Of a stretch of 64,000 nt of DNA, positions 14,691 through 49,140 are shown piece after piece (within the stretch, counting starts at the first letter, position 1; each line of letters starts with the position of its first letter). This DNA is from Whitmania pigra. Taxonomy: Eukaryota; Annelida; Clitellata; Hirudinida; Haemopidae. Below the pieces are notes generated by a model. The model saw nothing but the letters and a program-made list of their open reading frames with translations, was not told the origin of the DNA and did not search any database. Both the position numbers and the translations under genes were made by a program. Location: contig JAJTWR010000290.1 of NCBI GenBank assembly GCA_021613335.1, forward strand, positions 624,001 to 688,000. The letters run 5' to 3'.

Positions 14691-15059
14691 TTTACCCAAT
14701 TCTTCATTGAAATTCCCTTTTCTTTGAACAGTTGGTTCAACTTCCTATTAGGTTGACATTGTGCGCATTCAGATTTCACGAGTAATCATTTTAAGACAAA
14801 GATCAAGTATTAGTTAGCAAATCAAATACTTCAAAGGACGGGAAGCCTGCCTAAGCAAGGAAGCTACTTTAGGAACTTACTCTTTATGATAACTACGAAT
14901 CTAATTGCTTATGGTCTATTTACGACCGTGGCTTCCAAATTGGATTTCATCAAAGACATAATATCGGAAGCTTAGTTCATTTTCGACATGATAAAATGCA
15001 AGCATGTAAATACTAGCGTTCGAGGATTGGGATGTTTTGGTATTTATGCAGATCCATAA

Positions 15060-15704
15060 GCGAATATGTTTATAAAACAAAGTTGAAATCTTAAGGAACA
15101 TTTTGATGCACATTTATTTGATCAGTCTAAACTTCGTGATTATTGAGTAAAAGAACTCGTACGGCAATTAAATACTGGAAGGACTTCCGCTTAAGATGTC
15201 TCGCGATATTTTAAGCACTTATGTTGTTCCACATTTTTTTCGGCTAATAAGGTATACATATTTGGAAAGTAGAAATCTTAGCGAACATTTTGATGCACAT
15301 TTCGTCAGTCGTAAAGACGTGGTTACTGAGTAAGAAGACTTGCAAGACATTCCATTAATGGAAGGACTTCCGCTTAAGATGTCTCGCGATATTTTAAGCA
15401 CTTATGTTGTTCCACATCTTTTTCGGCTAATAAGGTATACATATTTGGAAAGTAGAAATCTTAACGAACATTTTGATGCACATTTCGTCAGTCGTAAAGA
15501 CGTGGTTACTGAGTAAGAATACTTGCAAAACATTCCATTAATGGAAGGACTTCCGCTTAAGATGTCTCGCGATATTTTAAGCACTTATGTTGTTCCACAT
15601 CTTTTTCGGCTAATAAGGTATACATATTTGGAAAGTAGAAATCTTAACGAACATTTTGATGCACATTTCGTCAGTTGTAAAGTCGTAGTTACTGAGTAAA
15701 AAGA
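15060..15704. repeat. 183-bp tandem repeat, about 3 units plus a diverged partial
   Basis: The marker CTTAAGATGTCTCGCGATAT starts at 15190, 15373 and 15556, exactly 183 bp apart. Units share TTCGGCTAATAAGGTATACA and ATTTTGATGCACATTTCGTC and differ at few positions. An older partial unit lies at 15060-15189. The array abuts the right outer inverted repeat. Long open frames on the minus strand are by-products of the repeat (183 is divisible by 3). Confidence 0.95.
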
Positions 15705-15744
15705 CTTTTGAACGAATTCCTCAAATTTCTAATAACTTCAAAAA

Positions 15745-15940
15745 TTTTAAAATCTTCCGTCAATTGTTTTATAAACATTTTTGAAAAGCATTTGAAACGT
15801 AGTTTCCAAATATTATAATTTGAAATTTCGCATTAGAAATTAAATTTAAGTGTCTGCTAACTTCAGCTACGTTAAAGACTAGGTTTTTACCATGATATAA
15901 GTGTCTGCTGGCGGAAGACAAGTTCATAATGTCTCTGTTT
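15745..15940 (-). repeat. right outer inverted repeat of the 8-kb mobile nest
   Basis: Inverse counterpart of 7900-8100 (AAGTGTCTGCTGGCGGAAGAC; GTAGTTTCCAAATATTATAA). Confidence 0.7.
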
Positions 15941-16224
15941 ACTGAATTAAACCAAACAAAATATGACCGAAAATATGATGCCCCTCGACCCTCCAATCAA
16001 TAAATCGCCGCTTTTTGGAACTTCCAACTTCCGAATAATACAACTCAATTTTTATGACCACTTCTGAGTCTTTGCTTTAATATATTGTTATGATATTAAT
16101 TAGAAAATTAATTCTAGCAAATAATACATAAACATTAAAGAAATGAAATTGATTAATATCGACCTGCCCCGCAAACTATTTTACATAACATAACGGAACA
16201 ATTATTTATTGTGATTGAGAAGAA

Positions 16225-16690
16225 CGGGATCTACATAATAGCTCATTTTCATTCTAATATCCAAATTTGCTTGGGTATATCTTAAATTTATCTACCCCAT
16301 CCGCATGGGTGACTTCCTTATCTAGTTTATTCCATAAGGAAACCACCTTTGGGGCCGTCCATAAAGTATGTCAAGGCCTCATGGAACCCCTAAAAGTCGC
16401 GGGGCCCAAAGGCAGTTGCCTACTCTGCCTAATGGGTAATTCGGCATTGGAAACAACCCTTGCGCTGTAATAATCATTCTTTAAGTTTCCCGAAGCAACT
16501 TACAATAATGCCCTCGAAAAAAATCGAAAAACTGAATAACCTTTCTAATCGGCTTTCCCGATAATAATTAGAAGGCCTCTTTGAGGTCCCTCTACTTCTC
16601 TTTTCCAGAGTAGTTAGCTTACATCTAAATCTTTTCTCATAACTCAGCTTTCGAAATCCTCTTATTATAATATAGCTTCGGTTATAAGTT
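16225..16690 (-). pseudogene. LINE ORF2 C-terminal fragment
   Basis: The minus strand reads FRKLSYEKRFRC, LTTLEKRSRGTSK and, near the end, a N-K-L-D-K-E-V-T-H-A-D-G-V-D-K-F-K segment after an in-frame stop. This is the typical post-RT tail of CR1/L2/RTE-like LINEs. Several stops interrupt it. Confidence 0.6.
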
Positions 16691-16699
16691 TAGGAAAGC

Positions 16700-17573
16700 C
16701 ACCGACATCAGTATATATTACATATAAAAAGTTTCGATAAATTAATTACTAATGTATGAGTATACTACAGTAGGGTTTCGATAAATTGTCAAGTTGGACA
16801 AGCAAAAACCTATGATTGTAAAATTATAATATTGTAAAACCATATGGGCTCTAAATCACTTTCTCTGCTTCGCTTCCCAGTTAATAAATAAACTGTAATA
16901 AATGAGCAGCTTTACAATTTCAGTTTTGTAATTCGATAGAGAAGCAACGCACCAGTGGAGCTTGGACCAGTATAGATTACCCATATTGCCCAGAAATTAG
17001 TTTTGCATTAATATCATCCGTTAGAAAATCTGGAAATCGACTAGCTCTTGATGGCTTGACAGTAGCAAATGCCTGTTACCACATTATTATGTTATTAAAT
17101 TACTAAATTTTGCTTTCTTTGTGTAACGACATACTCGATCCGATCCCATTTGCCTACCTTTATCAATTTTAAAATAGTGTCCATACCATTGGCCATCATG
17201 AAGCGCCAATATATAAATTAATTTAAGTGTTTTATTAAATGTTTAAATTAACTTAATCATAACTTAATACAAATACTTTTTTTAAAAAGTGGTATCAATG
17301 ACACCAGGCTTTGTAAATAAAATGTTTTAAAATTAAATTTCTAAACACAATTTTAATAAATTTCAATTACTCTTATTAGCAGTAAAATAAATGTTTCCAA
17401 AAACCTGTAAAACATTCAAAATTGAATTAAAATTGAGAAAGTGCTTTTTTACTTTTAAACTGATAACAGGTTTTTAGTTACATCGCAGATTTTGTGTCGC
17501 ATTACTAATTACACCAGAGCTCTCTCATTCTGTCGTTCTATGATTAACTAGATCTATAGTATTAGGAAATAAT
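16700..17573. other. intergenic, upstream of BCAS3
   Basis: AT-rich with no supported exon. The BCAS3 promoter should lie in the last few hundred bases. No recognisable core promoter element could be singled out. Confidence 0.4.
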
Positions 17574-26767
<9,194 letters not shown>

Positions 26768-28491
26768 AAAGAGGATTTTTGAAACTTTGTCTTTCTGCTG
26801 AATTCTGATTAGTTTTGGTATCACTGTCATAAGGATAGTATAATGAATCTGATGTTAGGATGATTGATAACACCTCACCTGTTGGTTTTGTTGAATTACT
26901 CCAATGGGTGTTATTTTCAAAAACTCTTCCAAAATGTTTCCATTATTTTCGAACCCATAATGCCATTGATGAATGTGCAATTTTGTGCATAATTCTAAAT
27001 CAACTTATCATTATTTAACATAAAAGCACAATCTAATTTCTTTCAGTATTTTATATCATCAAGTTCCCCATTCATGACCTTGTTTAATTCAGAATATATT
27101 ATCATTGTTTTCTAAACACCAAAGATCACAAAATGCATAGAACATACATATTAAACTTGCATTCAGTTCGCATACAGCTACTCCATTAGGAATTTTAAGC
27201 TGTTATTACTGCTGCCATTCTATTATTAGTTTGTCTTTGTTTTTATTATTGTCTATTATTATCACCATCATGATGAAAAGGTTGCCGTTGGGTCATCTGC
27301 CTCAGACAGTGTCATTTCTTAATGATAATTTTTCATCATGATACATATGCAAATTTAATCCAACCATTTGATTGAGCTGTCTCGTTTTTATTATCCTTGT
27401 TACTAAGGTTTCCCCTATGTTTTAGATGGTTTGTTGATAATTTGCATAGATTTAGAATGTTTTGTGTGACATTGTTTCAAATTTCAAGCTTGGGAGGGCT
27501 TCGCTCCAATTTTTGTGGATTACGTTTTGTGTCGGACTCTTCCCCAAATTTATAGAATTGTTAAAATCAGCTATTAATCGTTACCAAAGCAGATTAATCC
27601 ACTTTCAACAGTCTTCAGCTACTTAACCAAAATCGAATTTTCTTGTGAGATATCTGAAGATGCCCATCATATCACAGTATGATAATTTAACCCCGATTCC
27701 ATAAAAATATCGCCTTTATGTAGTTATAAGTGGAAGAAAAAAAGTTTGAATTCAATATCAATGAAGGCCCAATAACTATCAGCAGGCTAGCCAGAATTTT
27801 CAGATTTCAGCATTCGCAAAAAGCTCAATGATTATAATGGTTCAATGGTTCTCAAATTTTAAAATAAAAATTTTAAAAAATAAAATACTTAATTCTATAG
27901 TGGTGAACAAAAAAGACAATCCCTTCATGCCTACAGATCTGCAGATTACAACATCTCCCAAATTACCTCTCTGATGGCTATTGTGTGTGTGTTTGTAGTT
28001 TATTAACGTCCATTTCATGATTAGATTAGGACGGGATGGCTACCTATGTTGTGCAACTGAAAACATGCTTCCACATCTTTGATTGCTGAAATTATTTAAA
28101 ATGTGTAATGTGTGTTATGAAATAATGATAATAAATGCCTGGAATGAGGATAAATATTTTCACTGTCATCCAAAATGATTATGATCATTCTCTTACGATT
28201 TTCATTAGCTGAAACTTGTTAGAAAAATTAATACAAAAACACAACTGCATCTGTCCGACAGCTTTGCAAAATTGCAAATAATAAATCCTGAGAATCTACA
28301 GGAAGCAGATTCTAGAACAGTAAGAGAAATATCAGGATTTATGATGCGTTTCTTCAGCAAAAAGGCAAATTATGCAAAACCAGATTTTCATCCACAATAA
28401 CGCAGTGAAATAAAGGAGACGAATAGCTCCCCATATACATCTCCAATCTAGCATAAAATTTGAAGGTATTGGAATTATTTTGGTGAATCAA
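26768..28491. other. BCAS3 3' flank
   Basis: AT-rich sequence holding the BCAS3 3' UTR and intergenic DNA. No supported coding exon. Confidence 0.4.
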
Positions 28492-28546
28492 ATGGCAGAT
28501 ACAGATTTTGTGAAGCTTAAGATAAATGACCTTTCAGAAGAGTTTT
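28492..28546 (+). CDS. possible first exon, SAP-like N-terminus
   Basis: ATG followed by MADTDFVKLKINDLSEEF and a canonical gtaagt donor. The residues resemble the start of SAP-domain proteins (V-K-x-L-K-V-x-E-L-K-E-E-L), but no following exon was found before Rab8 on the opposite strand. It may be chance. Confidence 0.22.
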
Positions 28547-28620
28547 GTAAGTAATGTAATGTTCAATTTTAAATTGTAATGCCTGTAAAAATCTGCAATT
28601 CTTTAACCAGAGATACCAAA

Positions 28621-28947
28621 TTAAAATAAATTTAAAAAAAAACATCCATAAACAATATAAATAATGCTCAGGATTGATAATACGGCAGTTAAGGCTATGT
28701 AAAGATTTCTAATGTTTCTGCACTGCACCCAATAATAATAGCAAATGACATGTCTGGTTAAGCATTGTACTGCATAACCAAAAAGCCAATTTAAATAATT
28801 AAAATATTGAATACTCAGAGACAAAAAACTCAAACCATGGAGCATGATAACTTTGCCAGAAACTGTAATTATACTCATAACCCTAGAAATAAATGAATCA
28901 GGGACCAGGATCGTCACAGCAATAACTTCAATAATGTTGAAATTCAT
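28621..28947 (-). CDS. hydrophobic ORF, unrecognised
   Basis: A 108-codon uninterrupted frame with three or four hydrophobic stretches (for example YIALTAVLSILSIIYIVYGC). No family motif. It may be a decayed membrane-protein exon or chance in AT-rich DNA. Confidence 0.2.
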   Translation of the reverse strand: MNFNIIEVIAVTILVPDSFISRVMSIITVSGKVIMLHGLSFLSLSIQYFNYLNWLFGYAVQCLTRHVICYYYWVQCRNIRNLYIALTAVLSILSIIYIVYGCFFLNLF

Positions 28948-29427
28948 AGCTTTGTGACATTAGACAATATATAGTATTTTCAAACAAAGATTTAGTAACC
29001 TTTGCATTTATGAAGCATCATTTCAGAGTCCATACAATATTTAAGTGTCAAATTAACACAAGTAAATTACAAAAATAATCACATAAAAAGAGCTGTTGCC
29101 TAAGACTGATTTGATAGTCAACAGTGAAGGAGCTGAACCTGCAAGTGGCCAGATACATAAAATAATCCACAAAACATAAAGTGCTGCTAGAATCTTGTCA
29201 ATCTTTCAATCCCAGGAGCCAATTATATTAAATGTGACATCTATTGAACCAAATTTTAGTAAAGTCAGACACAAGTCATTATTGCCAATATGGTCATTCA
29301 TTTATTGTCACTATTGTCCATCCATTGCCAAAATAAACATTCATTAGTACTTTGCATCATCACAGCCATAAAATTATAGCCATCACCATTAAAACTATCA
29401 TTACAAAGATTATTAACTGCCACATCT

Positions 29428-32218
29428 TCATAGTACGGAACACCTCCATCCCCTTGACTTCTTTGGAGTGTCATTCTTTAGCACTTGACCTTTGGCCTTC
29501 AGAGCAGGACTGTTGGCCTCCTAGAGTATAACGTAGAACAAAAAGTTGTATTTTAAAATATTTTGCAAACACTGGCAGGCTGCAGCTTGAACAGCACCAG
29601 CTCTGTCTTAGGTGATTCATTTCATATTATTGTCGTAATGACAATTAATCATTAATTTAAAAAAATTTTATTTATTACTAAACTTTTCAACTATTTTAAG
29701 AAGGGTTTCATTCCAATCTATTCATAAATAAGACTTACTAATTTGATTTTATAATTAATTTAATATTTATATTTATATATTATATATATATATATTTGGC
29801 AATTATGCTTGTATATAATATGATATTGATTTAAATTAAAGTGAATGTAAATATCCCTTTATAACCAGAATAATGAAATTTATTAAAATAAAACCTCTTG
29901 CCAAAACAATCAGTTCAATTGTTTCACGAGGTATACCAAACATCCAATCAATATCAGAAATGAAGACACCAACCAGTTTCTTATCCATTTTGGCTTTAAT
30001 GTCTCTGGCCAGAGTTACAAAAGCTTCCTCCACATTTATACTTGCCTTGGCACTTGTTTCCATAAATTTCATGCTGTTTTCCATAGCAAGCTAGAAAAAA
30101 TGGTAATGATCATGATAACAAAAACCTTTTGAGATCCATGACTACAAACTCCAATAAGAACAATTCATGTAGTGTTTTATATAGACCCCAAACAAGTATG
30201 AGCAACACTTGATTAATAGGAATAACCACCAGAATGACAATAGAAATCCAACATAATACCAACATATCAAAGCAAACCCAAATAAAAGCATAATTGCCAA
30301 ATATATGAAATTTAAGCAATAACAGTCAATGGCAACCATGTCAAGCAGAAAAGAATCAGTCAGGTGAATTCAACAATGTAGCCACATGGTTAGAATGCAA
30401 GATCTTTGCTACCGTGTGACCTTGTTCTTTTGAGACTTGTCTCCTGTCTTCCATGTCACACTTGTTTCCAAGGATCATCTTTTCCACATCTGAAGTGGCA
30501 TGCTGGTATCAGAAAAAACAAATTGTAACTTTTGGTTTGGATACAACTCATGAAGTTCAATATGGAAACCTTATTAGTAAAAAACATTGTTATTGCATTT
30601 ATAGAAAGACTAGAGAAGTTAATGTAGCTTGAATTTTTGTTGTTGAGAATTTATTAAACAAAATGACATTAAATACAATTACAAACCCACATAATTACAT
30701 ACATAATCAAGGATTTTTTTTAAAATGGGCAACCCGAAGGGACATACTCTCACCAATGGGCTGTCTGTTCCAATAAAAAATTCAATATATAGCCTCTTAA
30801 GACATCATGCAAATAAACTATTATTACATAAATGTATATATCTTGAAGAAATTATCCAACTTTCTTAAATGATATCCTGTGAGATATATTGGAAATATGC
30901 AATCAGCAAACTGTGGTTAAGTTATGTTTGTATGAGCTGTGAAAATATTTACAAAAATGGGCTTGTTTAGTAAATATAGTCCTGTTAATAAAGAAAGAAA
31001 AATAAAAAAAGCCATAGAAAATAGTGTATTTACTGACAACTGACAGTTTTCTGATCAAGACCTGCCATAACCCACAAAAAACATAATGGGAGAAAAAGAC
31101 AAAACAATTATTTTTAGCTCTTTGAAGGTTTATATTGGCTTTTGCATGAAGTGTGTTTTGCAATATATTTGCAATATTAAATTTTGTTCTCACCTCTTCA
31201 ATGTTTCTAATCCAATTCTTGATATTAGAAAATGATTTTTCATTTGTTATGTCATAAACAAGCATAATGCCCTGGTATAAAAATTAGAATTAAGGTTATT
31301 ATATCATTAAATATTTTAGCCATTAAAACCCACCAAACCAATTTAAAATATTGCAGAATGTTAATCATCTGAATTAATTTGATAGTTCCCTTAATCAATT
31401 GACCACATCATCAATAATAAGTAATGTAAATAAGTCATAAAATGTCAAATCCGTTTAAATAATAAATTATCTAATTTATGTTATTATCCTTTTGGCCTAG
31501 TTTTAGAAAAAATCCATAGATTTCCATTTTGAATTTATCAATTTAAAAAATTTACATAGCCTCTATGTGATCCTGTCTCACTAAGTTTCCCAGTACAAGT
31601 TATATTAATTTCCAATGAATCTCATATTTACAACCACAATTGAAATTCAAATAAAAGACTACCATGGCACCCCTGTAATATGCTGTTGTAATAGTCCTGA
31701 ACCTTTCCTGTCCTGCTGTATCCCTTGGTGCCAAATATAAAAACCATTTTAGTGTCAAATACCACCATCATGAATTTTAAGTTTCTTATCAAATTTGAGC
31801 AAAATACAATAAGATAATCAAAATCTACTTTCTGCTATCACATTCACTAAGAAACAGATTCAAGCCAAATAATTCAATTATGAAATATGTTTTACCATAT
31901 TTGTAACTTTATCTTTTTTCCCTCAAGTTCTATTGTTCTAATTTTGAAGTCAATGCCTAAAGATGAAAAAAAAGTATGTAATTCTTTAAAATACTTTAAA
32001 AATGGTGCATTAAAACTAATTGGGTCCCTGGGGTAACGCCTATAGACATTAACTATTAAATGCTAGAATAGCATATTCAGAATATTTTACTAACCTATGG
32101 TCGATATAAAAGTTGAATTAAAAGCGTCTTCCGAGAATCGAAATAAAACACATGTTTTTCCGACCCCCGAATCGCCGATGAGCAGCAATTTGAAAAGATA
32201 ATCATAAGTCTTAGCCAT
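29428..32218 (-). CDS. RAB8: Rab8 small GTPase, complete
   Basis: Rab8 directs Golgi-to-plasma-membrane and ciliary traffic. Seven exons: 32218-32095, 31956-31896, 31723-31663, 31271-31194, 30502-30413, 30090-29974, 29520-29428. They sum to 624 nt, that is 207 codons plus stop, the usual Rab8 length. Motifs: P-loop GDSGVGKT, switch I FISTIGIDF, switch [31 protein letters not shown] and the C-terminal prenylation box CSVL. The start [13 protein letters not shown] equals Rab8 rather than Rab10 (MAKKTYD). All junction phases fit. The C-terminal hypervariable tail ([15 protein letters not shown]) differs from the vertebrate one. Confidence 0.97.
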
Positions 32219-34071
32219 AGCGACACAAAATTGTATTATAATCGTTTTACAAGTTAGCCGGCACAGGTGATCTCATACAGAACATAAATTCTGTACAGCA
32301 ACGTCGAACGATTATTATTATCAATTGAGAACTTGATTTAGGCAGCTAATCGTACACTACATAAAATATAAAAAACAGATGTAACGTCCATAAAAACAGT
32401 AAGGCAGAGACCGGAAGATTGAGGGAGGAGTTTTTAAAAGCGACGTCAAATTAATGAGCACCGAACATTTATTATTTTTATTTATTTGATTAAAGTCCGT
32501 TGCATAACTAAGATGATTTGGACTTAGAGCACTGAACAACTATTTATGTCTTATTGTTCTAATTATCAAATTTTATTTTTTTAGGCTACGATGTAATGAA
32601 ATTGATATAAGTTTGTTTTTTTATCGTGTCAGGAAAGCCTAGTAAGCGCTAAAACTAAAACTCCTTTATTTAATATTAAAATTGCATTATAGTTGAAGTA
32701 AACACCATTAATAAACAGCCAGATGCTCACACCAGTCCAGCGCGAGACTGTCGAATCAATTCATTTATTCTCTGCGGAGTGCCTTCACCTCAAAAATCTG
32801 AGGCAGTGCCCCCAAAAAAACGTTGTCACTAACACAAATGTTCATTTCCTTTTCTATCCCGAAAAATTGCAGCATAACGCTAATCCAACATTTTAGTTAT
32901 TGAAATTGATACAGACTCCAGATTTTTAAAGTGTACGAAGGCTCATTATTTTGGATGCACTTGCAAGGCTTAAGCATCTACCATGTTTCAGAAGGTGAAA
33001 ACATACAAAATAACAGCTGCTTTGACTCAAAACTAGTTGCAACAACCCATAAGACGACATTGGCAAACTTTAATTACGTGAATACAACTTGAGTTTTCAT
33101 AAGCAAAAGCTTTACACTTCGTGCACTATTTACTTCTATCAAGTGCATCTTAACTAAAAAAAGACCAGTATGTAATCACATAATCGTTATATCAACATAT
33201 ATTGAGGCCACCAGATGAAACTAGCACTGAACATTAGGGTCTGACTCGCACCAAATCAGAAAAATCCAGAGTCATTACAAAAGTTAATCTACTCTGATTA
33301 CTTAATTCTTGGTTTGTCACATGTTCCTGTGACTGGAGTTTGTTCTCAAGGAACATTCCTTTTGAATTTCTAAACCCATGTATGAGAATGAATTTTTTTT
33401 TTTGTGTTTAAGCTCAATATATGATGGTAATGATAACAATTTTGAATTGAAAAAGACTTGATGAGATTAATGACAAGGATTAAACTATTGAGGTCAAGTT
33501 ATGTTAAATCAAAAGAACTCAGATAATGTATAAAGTTTCAGTTAGTTTATCTCAGAATGTTCATTTGAGACTTGAGCACAACAACAATAACACCAAGCAA
33601 TGAATATCATAATAAGAACGATGACACAATAAAAAGAAATTGAATGAGATCAAAAGCATTAGGTAATGCAAAATAGCGAGTTTGAAGCTAAATCAAACCT
33701 TGTACTAATCAATCAAAAACAATCTGGAAGTAAGCAAGATTTAGGTTAAATGCAACTGAAAAAATGTTCACCATAAAATTTGCCAATCAAACAATCAAGA
33801 AAACTGGCTTTTGAAGCATATGCCAGATGCAAGTGTTCATAACTTTTTAAAAATAATTTGCACAAAATTACTTAATAAGTCTCCATAATGAGCAAAATGA
33901 AGTCACTTAATTCAAAATGTTATAACAAAGTTAAAGATAATCTTAAGAATAAATAAAAAAACATTTAGAAAATCAAATGTAGTTTTATCCCTCTAAAAAT
34001 GAGCATAAACATTATGTACATTTATGTCACTCTGTAATAACAAAAATATCTTAAAACTTGAGTAATAGTAC
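32219..34071. other. intergenic
   Basis: Holds the Rab8 upstream region, a minus-strand copy of the AAAT-tailed repeat (32467-32523) and otherwise AT-rich sequence, probably including the 3' UTR of the MARVEL gene. Confidence 0.4.
32467..32523 (-). repeat. short interspersed repeat with AAAT tail, copy 3
   Basis: Inverse copy of the 3456-3507 sequence (TTGCATAACTAAGATGATTT), close to the Rab8 start. Confidence 0.6.
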
Positions 34072-35251
34072 TTATGCAGCCTCAACAACTGTGGAATTAG
34101 ATGGTTGCTGGAAAAGTTGGAACCTCTGGGAATCCCCAGCAGCCTCCTCCAACGAATTCTTTATCCCTCTCTGATTCAATTGCCCCCTGATGTCGATACC
34201 AGAAACCACCGAGGATGCTACATAAGCCAGTACGCACAGATAACAGCTCGTCTGTGTTGTGTTACAGCCAAATTAACACATTTACAAAGCAATAAAAACT
34301 TTGATGTAATTTAAGCATGTTGTTTATAATAGTAACTAATTACTATGGCAGCTGCCATGTGACCGAGTTTCCCCAAGTGTGACCAATAGGGAGGATGGCC
34401 ATGCTGGAGATGATTGAGGCGGATGACAGAATCGAGGACAAGAGTGCCAGACACAAAATGGAGAACAGCCATGAAAATGTACATGACCATGTCCTAAAGA
34501 AATGTGTTGTCATCATCAAATTTGATCTTAATGCTATTGCTACGATTAATAGCCAGTTTCATTGCCACTGATGCTTTGCACATGGTACCTTAAAAATTAA
34601 CTAAAATTAGTAACATTATTCCTTTCACATAGTGAAGCTGAAAAATTTGCATTTTGTGATCCTCAAGATATTAACCTTGTGATTAATAATAATATCACAT
34701 ATTAAAAGTTAATTTGTTCCACATCTTTGGTATTTAATAAGAAAGCCAAATTTATTTTTGTAAGCTAATATCTCAATAACTAAAAATTAAATTAATCATA
34801 AGTACATTTTAATCATGAAAACCAACAACTCCCTGCTCACAAATAGTGACCAGTCGAGAGGTAATATTTCTATCAGTCCACATGTATGGAGAAACAGTGA
34901 GCTGAAGGAAACCAATGAACTGAAAACGGACACAAAGATTAGGAGCCTGTACCTCCACCACCAACTATCCTTGTCATCTCGCTCAGGCCCAAACTGGAGC
35001 ACCCCACTGCCAACCAGAGCTATCAGGCATGCAAGAGAAGCAAATATTTGAATGAAGTTGAGTATCCCTGACTTGGTCTTGATATAACCATTAGAAACTG
35101 CTAAGACCACCCGAACATTTTCCGGCTCGTCCAACGATACCCTGTACACGGTTTTTGTCGAATGCTTGCCCTTCCTACTAGAATAATCTGGAGTAGATTC
35201 TCCTTCTGCTGGCGTGTTGCCAATAGCTAGAGCTTCCTCAATCTGAGACAT
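34072..35251 (-). CDS. MARVEL-domain tetraspan membrane protein (CMTM-like)
   Basis: Three exons: 35251-34841, 34493-34344, 34251-34072, giving 246 aa with phase-0 junctions. An N-terminal cytosolic region of about 60 residues is followed by four hydrophobic helices: FIQIFASLACLIALVGSGV, LLIFVSVFSSLVSFSSLFL, MVMYIFMAVLHFVSGTLVL and SCYLCVLAYVASSVVSGID. A polar, Gln/Ser-rich tail of about 40 residues ends the protein. Spacing and helix order fit the MARVEL fold of CMTM, MAL and plasmolipin proteins, which work in membrane apposition and vesicle traffic. The long N-terminus and soluble tail favour the CMTM group. Exact orthology is not clear. Confidence 0.75.
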
Positions 35252-36025
35252 GACCGAATAAGATTTTTTGTCTATTATCGATTTGGCCGTACCTCTTATT
35301 CTTTTAAATTGCTAATAACCCAAGAACAAAATACAACAAATCCACTCATTCCGAGAGGGATTCGCACAACGCAGAGAAAGCACAATAAGTATGCCCCCGG
35401 CAGTCGGAGTAACAACCGCAGCGACCCTCCTCAATATCCCAAAACACGCCTAAGAAAATATTTGTTTTCCATTAAGGCTATAAAAAGCATTGCTCGCTGT
35501 TAATAAGAATATAATAATTGTTATAATAACAATAACAAAGAACATTTTTAAATTACATTAGCATTTATATTTACAAGATGATTAATTAAAATTATAAGCA
35601 TTATGAGTAGTTATAATACTAATTAATGTATATTACATATAGCCGTATCTTACGTGCCATATAAATTATAATTTACACGTGATTTTTCAAAAAGAATCGT
35701 TAGCTAGTAGATAAATACTATAACACCTAACTCAGCAATTTCATATTAACATTCATTACATTGTTAACTAAGTTCTATAATGTTGATTGTTTCTGTTAGA
35801 TATCAAAATCCATAAATACTTTGAAATAAACAAAATTTTTCTTTTCGTAATTCCGTTCAAACTTTTTAATTGTATTTTACCTCTACACCTTAGATAAAAT
35901 GCTGTTTGTGTAGTTGCCTTTAGAGATACTAACTTTTGGCCTACTATTATGGTATTGCCGCTTTGCTGCCTCCAATCATTTAATTCGGTACTCCTTTGCG
36001 CGCTAGTCTGTTTGCTGTGTTGCAC
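35252..36025. other. divergent intergenic region
   Basis: Lies between the starts of the MARVEL gene (-) and the HERC gene (+), only 774 bp apart, so it may act as a shared bidirectional promoter. AT-rich, with no clear TATA element assigned. Confidence 0.4.
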
Positions 36026-48521
<12,496 letters not shown>

Positions 48522-48779
48522 GTACTGGGTCCTAGTAACTGGGATAGTAACATTGCTCAAGTATGAGGTGTTAAGAAACATGATCTTGGGACTGCCATTA
48601 TTTTCTGCCCATCACTGTGATTAAATAAATTATACCACAATTTGTCCATGATGTATTGGTACTCAGTCTGAATGAGTGGGTTTGGCTGAAATGTTGACAG
48701 ATCAAAAAGTTATTCTATCTTTAAATACCATATAAATTGTCACATACTATTTTGAGATCCCAGTAGTCATCTCAATATT

Positions 48780-49140
48780 CAAATTTACATCTACCTCACA
48801 TTAAATGACGTCAGAGTAATATCAGAATTTCCACGACGTGGAGAGCGCGATAACTTATTTTTCTGTTTGCTAGCGCACAAAACAGGCTAAATGGCACACT
48901 GCGTATGGACTCATAAACCGTTGATAGAGTGAGAATAACCCAAAATTAAACGTTTTTGTCTCAGCAGATGCACGGGGCTGGCGGACATGGCACATTTATT
49001 CATCTGACAATTTTGAGTTCCAAATCTTGGAGCAGTGTAATTTTTTGAAACTTTACAGCGATTCCAGCTTACGGAATCTGTCTCGACAAGTATATTGAAG
49101 CCTTAGAAAAGGTGCAGAGACGAACATTTCATCATTTAAA
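48780..49140 (+). repeat. LINE remnant
   Basis: In one frame the end reads IPAYGICLDKYIEALEKVQR, the L-E-K-V-Q-R-R motif found after the RT core in many LINEs. It is short and decayed, in the 3' flank of HERC. Confidence 0.4.

Noticed and set aside
15219..15584. Two identical-looking 60-aa minus-strand frames
   Set aside because: They are the 183-bp tandem repeat read in one frame; no start context or homology.
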